Shown: positions 22,357 to 25,220 of the stretch, piece after piece
Layout: every line of letters begins with the position of its first letter
Numbering within the stretch: the first letter of the stretch is position 1
Origin: an uncultured Ignavibacteria bacterium
GTDB lineage: Bacteria; Bacteroidota; Ignavibacteria; Ignavibacteriales; Melioribacteraceae
NCBI GenBank assembly: GCA_937930275.1
Contig: CALGLM010000373.1
Coordinates: 1 to 25,220 of the forward strand
Length of the DNA stretch: 25,220 bases
Direction: 5' to 3'
Notes under the pieces: generated by a model
Databases searched by the model: none
Told to the model about the DNA's origin: nothing
Seen by the model: only the letters and a program-made list of their open reading frames with translations
Translations under genes and position numbers: made by a program

Positions 22357-23130
22357 CTAATCTATTATAGTTAAGTTATCTTCGGCTATTATTAGTTTAT
22401 TTTCTTTAATATTTTTTGTAATCTTATAATTATCGAGTAAACTGTTCAATTTGTTTAATTCGTAATGGCACAAAACTATCTTAATATTATTATTATCCGT
22501 CAATTTTAAAATTTCACTTATATCTATATGTGAACATTCGGTTATAAAATATTTTTCGTCTTGTACTTTAAACAATTTTAAGTCTTCTGCCTTGCCTAAA
22601 TCGCTTGTATAAATAATTGAGTGTTTATTAGATGTTATTTTTAAGCTTAAGGATACGGGATTAATATGTTTATTATAATATGTTTTATAGTCTTTTAGTG
22701 TTATATGCGAGTTAATTTTTGCATTAAAAAATAAACTTTCGTTTAAGAATATGTCTGCTTCTTCAAAAATAGGAAATATTTGCAGCGGAAAAGGGAATTT
22801 TTCGGGAAATAATAAAAATGTGTTTAATAAATTAATAAATTCGCTAATAATTGTATGATGCACGTATATTTTTAAAGATTTTGTGCGCTTATATAATTTC
22901 ATTTGGGTTAGTAATGTCGGAAGTCCTCCGATATGATCTGCATGAAAGTGAGTAATAATTATTGAGTCAAAATCATCCTTAAACGAATAATTATTATTAA
23001 GCAGATGTTTGCTTATACCGTCACCACAATCAATTAATAATTGATAATTGTTTTCTTTAATTAATAAATTGGAGTAGAATCTGGTCGATTCGGTTAAACC
23101 GCTGCTTGTACCTAAAAAGGTTATTTTCAT
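22357..23130 (-). CDS. Metallo-beta-lactamase-fold hydrolase, RNase Z-like
   Basis: A 257-residue MBL-fold protein. FLGTSSG (5-11) and THFHADHIGG (60-69) give zinc ligands H61, H63, D65 and H66. H142 (SHI), D177 (TSDLG) and H222 (LCHY) are placed for the remaining ligands. The N-terminal FLGT and the HFHADH form are shared with RNase Z, which cuts the 3' trailer of tRNA precursors. However, the exosite arm of true RNase Z (about 50 extra residues) is not seen and the protein is shorter than the usual 300. A general phosphodiesterase is equally possible. The start is 4 bases after the SPOR gene, and 48 bases separate it from the sigma-54 activator downstream. Confidence 0.82.
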   Translation of the reverse strand: MKITFLGTSSGLTESTRFYSNLLIKENNYQLLIDCGDGISKHLLNNNYSFKDDFDSIIITHFHADHIGGLPTLLTQMKLYKRTKSLKIYVHHTIISEFINLLNTFLLFPEKFPFPLQIFPIFEEADIFLNESLFFNAKINSHITLKDYKTYYNKHINPVSLSLKITSNKHSIIYTSDLGKAEDLKLFKVQDEKYFITECSHIDISEILKLTDNNNIKIVLCHYELNKLNSLLDNYKITKNIKENKLIIAEDNLTIID

Positions 23131-23134
23131 AACA

Positions 23135-23833
23135 TTAGTTGTTAAGTTCTACAACTCTGCTGCTAAGTGAAAACAGTTTGTTTATTTTTTCAACATCCGA
23201 TAGTGCGTCTTCTTTTGATTTGTATTCGCCGACAATAACAAGGTTAAATATTGTGCCGCCGACATTCTTTTCTTTAATTTTAGTTTTATAGCCTTGTTTA
23301 AAGAGTTTTGTTTCAAGCTCTTTTGCTTTGTCTAAATTAATAAAAGCACCCGTTTGAATAGTAAAAGCGGCTTTAACTTGATCGTTAACAGGTTCAACTG
23401 TTTTAATAATTTCTTTATCTGTATCAGGCTTGATGTTTAAGTTTCTATCAGCGTTTTGAATATATTTTGAGTTGGGATACTCGGTTTTTAATTTGTTTAA
23501 ATAATCTTCGGCTTTTTTGTAGTTACCGACTGCATAATTGTACGAAAAAACACAATATACCGAAGCATCGGCATATGTCGAGTTTGGGTATTTATTAATA
23601 ATTGTGTTATATCTTGATAATGCCAAATTGCCGTCTTTGGTTAATAATGCATCTAAAAATATTACGGAAGGATTATCTGCATCTTTAGCTTTGAAATCTT
23701 TTAGGGTTTTTTCCGCTTTTTCAATTTCACCGTTTTTAATTTGTTTTAATTGTTCCGAAATATCAATTTCTTGAGCAAAAACATAACTCGATAAAAATAA
23801 AACAAAAACTAATAATAACCCTTTCTTAAACAT
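23135..23833 (-). CDS. Exported SPOR-domain protein with TPR-like repeats
   Basis: A 232-residue protein with a signal peptide (1-20, ending SSYVFAQ). Residues 25-125 form TPR-like helical repeats, with two copies of the YNTIINKYPNSTYADA / YLNKLKTEYPNSKYIQNA type that is usual in Tol-Pal-associated proteins. The C-terminal SPOR domain spans about 158-228 (FTIQTGAFINLDKAKELETKL, then FNLVIVGEYKSKEDA). SPOR domains bind peptidoglycan stripped of stem peptides at division sites, so a role in division or wall turnover is likely. It lies 16 bases after miaB and 4 before the RNase Z-like gene. There is no lipobox, so the protein should be soluble in the periplasm. Confidence 0.88.
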   Translation of the reverse strand: MFKKGLLLVFVLFLSSYVFAQEIDISEQLKQIKNGEIEKAEKTLKDFKAKDADNPSVIFLDALLTKDGNLALSRYNTIINKYPNSTYADASVYCVFSYNYAVGNYKKAEDYLNKLKTEYPNSKYIQNADRNLNIKPDTDKEIIKTVEPVNDQVKAAFTIQTGAFINLDKAKELETKLFKQGYKTKIKEKNVGGTIFNLVIVGEYKSKEDALSDVEKINKLFSLSSRVVELNN

Positions 23834-23849
23834 ATTTATAAACCGTAAA

Positions 23850-25173
23850 TTATTTTTTTTCGTAAGGTAATTCGATATTTAAAAATTCTCCGAATAAAGT
23901 ACCGCTTGTAGAACGAGTAATTTTAACTTTAACATAATCGCCAATTTTAACATTGTTGCCAATAGGAAAAATTGTCACTTTGTTTCCGTCTGTTCTTCCT
24001 GCCCAAAATTGGTCGGATTTTTTGCTAAAACCTTCAACAAGCACAACTTCTTCTCTACCTGTCATTTCTGCATTAATTTCAGCCGAAATTTTTTGCTGTA
24101 AATCAATTATTTCACTCAACCGTTTCGATTTAACTTCCGAAGGTACGTCATCTTCCATTTTAAATGCTTTAGTGCCTTCTCGAGGAGAGTAATTAAACAT
24201 GTAAGCACCGTCATATCTAACTTTTTTAAGCACTTCCAAAGTGGCTTTGTGGTCATCTTCTGTTTCGGTCGGAAAACCGGAAATAATATCAGTTGAAAAG
24301 CTGACATCTTTTATTGTCTTTTTAGCCTTATCAATTATATTTAGATAGTGCGAAATTGTATAAGAACGATTCATTAATTCCAATATCCTATCGGAACCGC
24401 TTTGGACGGGTAAATGGATATAGTTACAAATATTATTATTGTTTGCAATTACGTCTATTAATTTATCTGATAGATCTTGAGGGTGGGATGTTGTAAATCG
24501 AATACGAATAGATCTATCTACTTCCGAGCAAGCTTCAAGTAAATCGGCAAAATCTTTACCGTTATCGTAGTATGAATTTACGTTTTGACCTAATAAAGTA
24601 ATTTCTTTAAAATTTCTATCCGATAGATTTTTAATTTCGTTTATTATGGAACTAAACGAACGGCTTCTTTCTCTTCCTCGTGTAAAAGGAACTACACAAT
24701 ACGAGCAAAATTTATCGCAACCGCGCATAACCGAAATCCATGCGGATAAACCTTCTTCGCGGTAAGGAATAATATCATCGTATGTTTCAGTTCTGGAAAG
24801 ACGTACACCTATTCCTTTTTCACCAATTAAAGCTTGATCAATAAACTGAGGCAATTTTCTGTACTCATCCGGACCTACAACCAAATCAACAACTTTAGTT
24901 TCTTCAATCAAATCTTTACGCAATCTTTCAGCCATACAGCCTAAAATACCAATAACTAAGTTGGGTTGAGTATTTCTATAAGTTTTAAGATTCCCCAGTC
25001 TGCCATAAATTCGTTGTTCGGCGTTATCGCGCACGCTGCATGTATTTAATAATATAACGTTAGCGTCTTCTGCTTTGTCCGTTAAACCGTACCCTTTATC
25101 TTTCAAAATCCCCATTACCAGTTCGCTATCGGCTACATTCATTTGGCAGCCGTATGTTTCTATATATACTTTG
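23850..25173 (-). CDS. miaB: tRNA i6A37 methylthiotransferase MiaB, 5' end cut by contig end
   Basis: About 440 genuine residues of the radical-SAM enzyme that adds methylthio to i6A37 of UNN-reading tRNAs. Counting the fused frame from 25190, UPF0004 cysteines are C15 (TYGCQMN), C51 (NTCSVR) and C85 (GCMAERL), and the radical SAM cluster is C158, C162 and C165 in RGCDKFCSYC. A TRAM domain ends the protein (about 375-446). TYGCQMN identifies MiaB, as opposed to MtaB in this window. The true start is missing: the frame continues into adapter sequence and would read MCSSDL before KVYIETYG. These six residues are not biological (L straddles the junction). Only a few native residues should be absent. 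It begins the six-gene operon. Confidence 0.96.
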
Positions 25174-25220
25174 AGATCGGAAGAGCACACGTCTGAACTC
25201 CAGTCACCGTACGTAATCTC
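25174..25220. other. Illumina TruSeq adapter and index (sequencing artefact)
   Basis: From 25174 the sequence is the Illumina TruSeq read-1-side adapter (begins AGATCGGAAGAGCACACG, ends CCAGTCAC at 25207), followed by the index CGTACGTA and the start of the flow-cell arm (ATCTC) to 25220. It is not part of the organism and should be trimmed. It created the false MCSSDL start of the miaB frame. Confidence 0.98.

Noticed and set aside
1..25220. tRNA, rRNA, CRISPR array, prophage or intact insertion sequence
   Set aside because: No cloverleaf, rRNA words, spaced direct repeats, phage structural genes or transposase were seen on either strand.

Overview
The window is a strongly AT-rich, gene-dense bacterial segment that looks like a sequencing contig rather than an excised piece of a finished genome. 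The last 47 bases (25174-25220) are an Illumina TruSeq-type adapter with index, so biological sequence ends at 25173. Gene content points to a Gram-negative member of the Bacteroidota/Chlorobiota/Ignavibacteriota (FCB) group: a TonB-dependent receptor, LptE, DUF3108, SPOR and M15 envelope proteins, a cmk-rpsA pair, a lysine/asparagine-rich proteome, and few Shine-Dalgarno sequences. The phylum is an inference from gene content.

Left part (1-6267). A shikimate kinase start runs off the left edge on the minus strand, divergent from queD (queuosine/pterin synthesis). Next, on the minus strand, are an exported protein that looks like a catalytically dead serine beta-lactamase-fold protein and a His-rich CDF zinc exporter. 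Divergent from the exporter is a compact type II restriction-modification pair: an SPPY-type DNA methyltransferase with an N-terminal helix-turn-helix, followed 7 bases later by a TdeIII-family endonuclease. This is the only clearly accessory module. Two minus-strand envelope genes follow: a zinc-ribbon/membrane/37-residue-repeat protein and an M15 peptidase.

Centre (6268-13789). typA/bipA lies on the plus strand and ends at two stacked terminators. Then, on the minus strand, come a small exported protein, the tRNA methylthiotransferase mtaB, rpsA (ribosomal protein S1, with its own terminator and the one strong Shine-Dalgarno in the window) and cmk. The 414-base gap upstream of cmk holds an inverted-repeat-bounded segment of about 272 bp with no convincing gene.

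Right part (13790-25173), all minus strand. A TonB-dependent receptor is preceded by the operon TPR protein - 3-methyladenine DNA glycosylase - GT9 glycosyltransferase - DUF3108 protein, with overlapping or nearly touching genes. Upstream of that, separated by an intrinsic terminator, is miaB - SPOR protein - RNase Z-like hydrolase - sigma-54 activator - lptE - GT2 glycosyltransferase. These operons mix tRNA modification with envelope biogenesis. No rRNA, tRNA, CRISPR array or intact insertion sequence was seen. I did not find an obviously new multi-gene system. The points most worth a second look are the HTH-fused methyltransferase R-M pair, the dead serine hydrolase, the Zn-ribbon repeat protein, the inverted-repeat element and the structured leader at 6306-6354.
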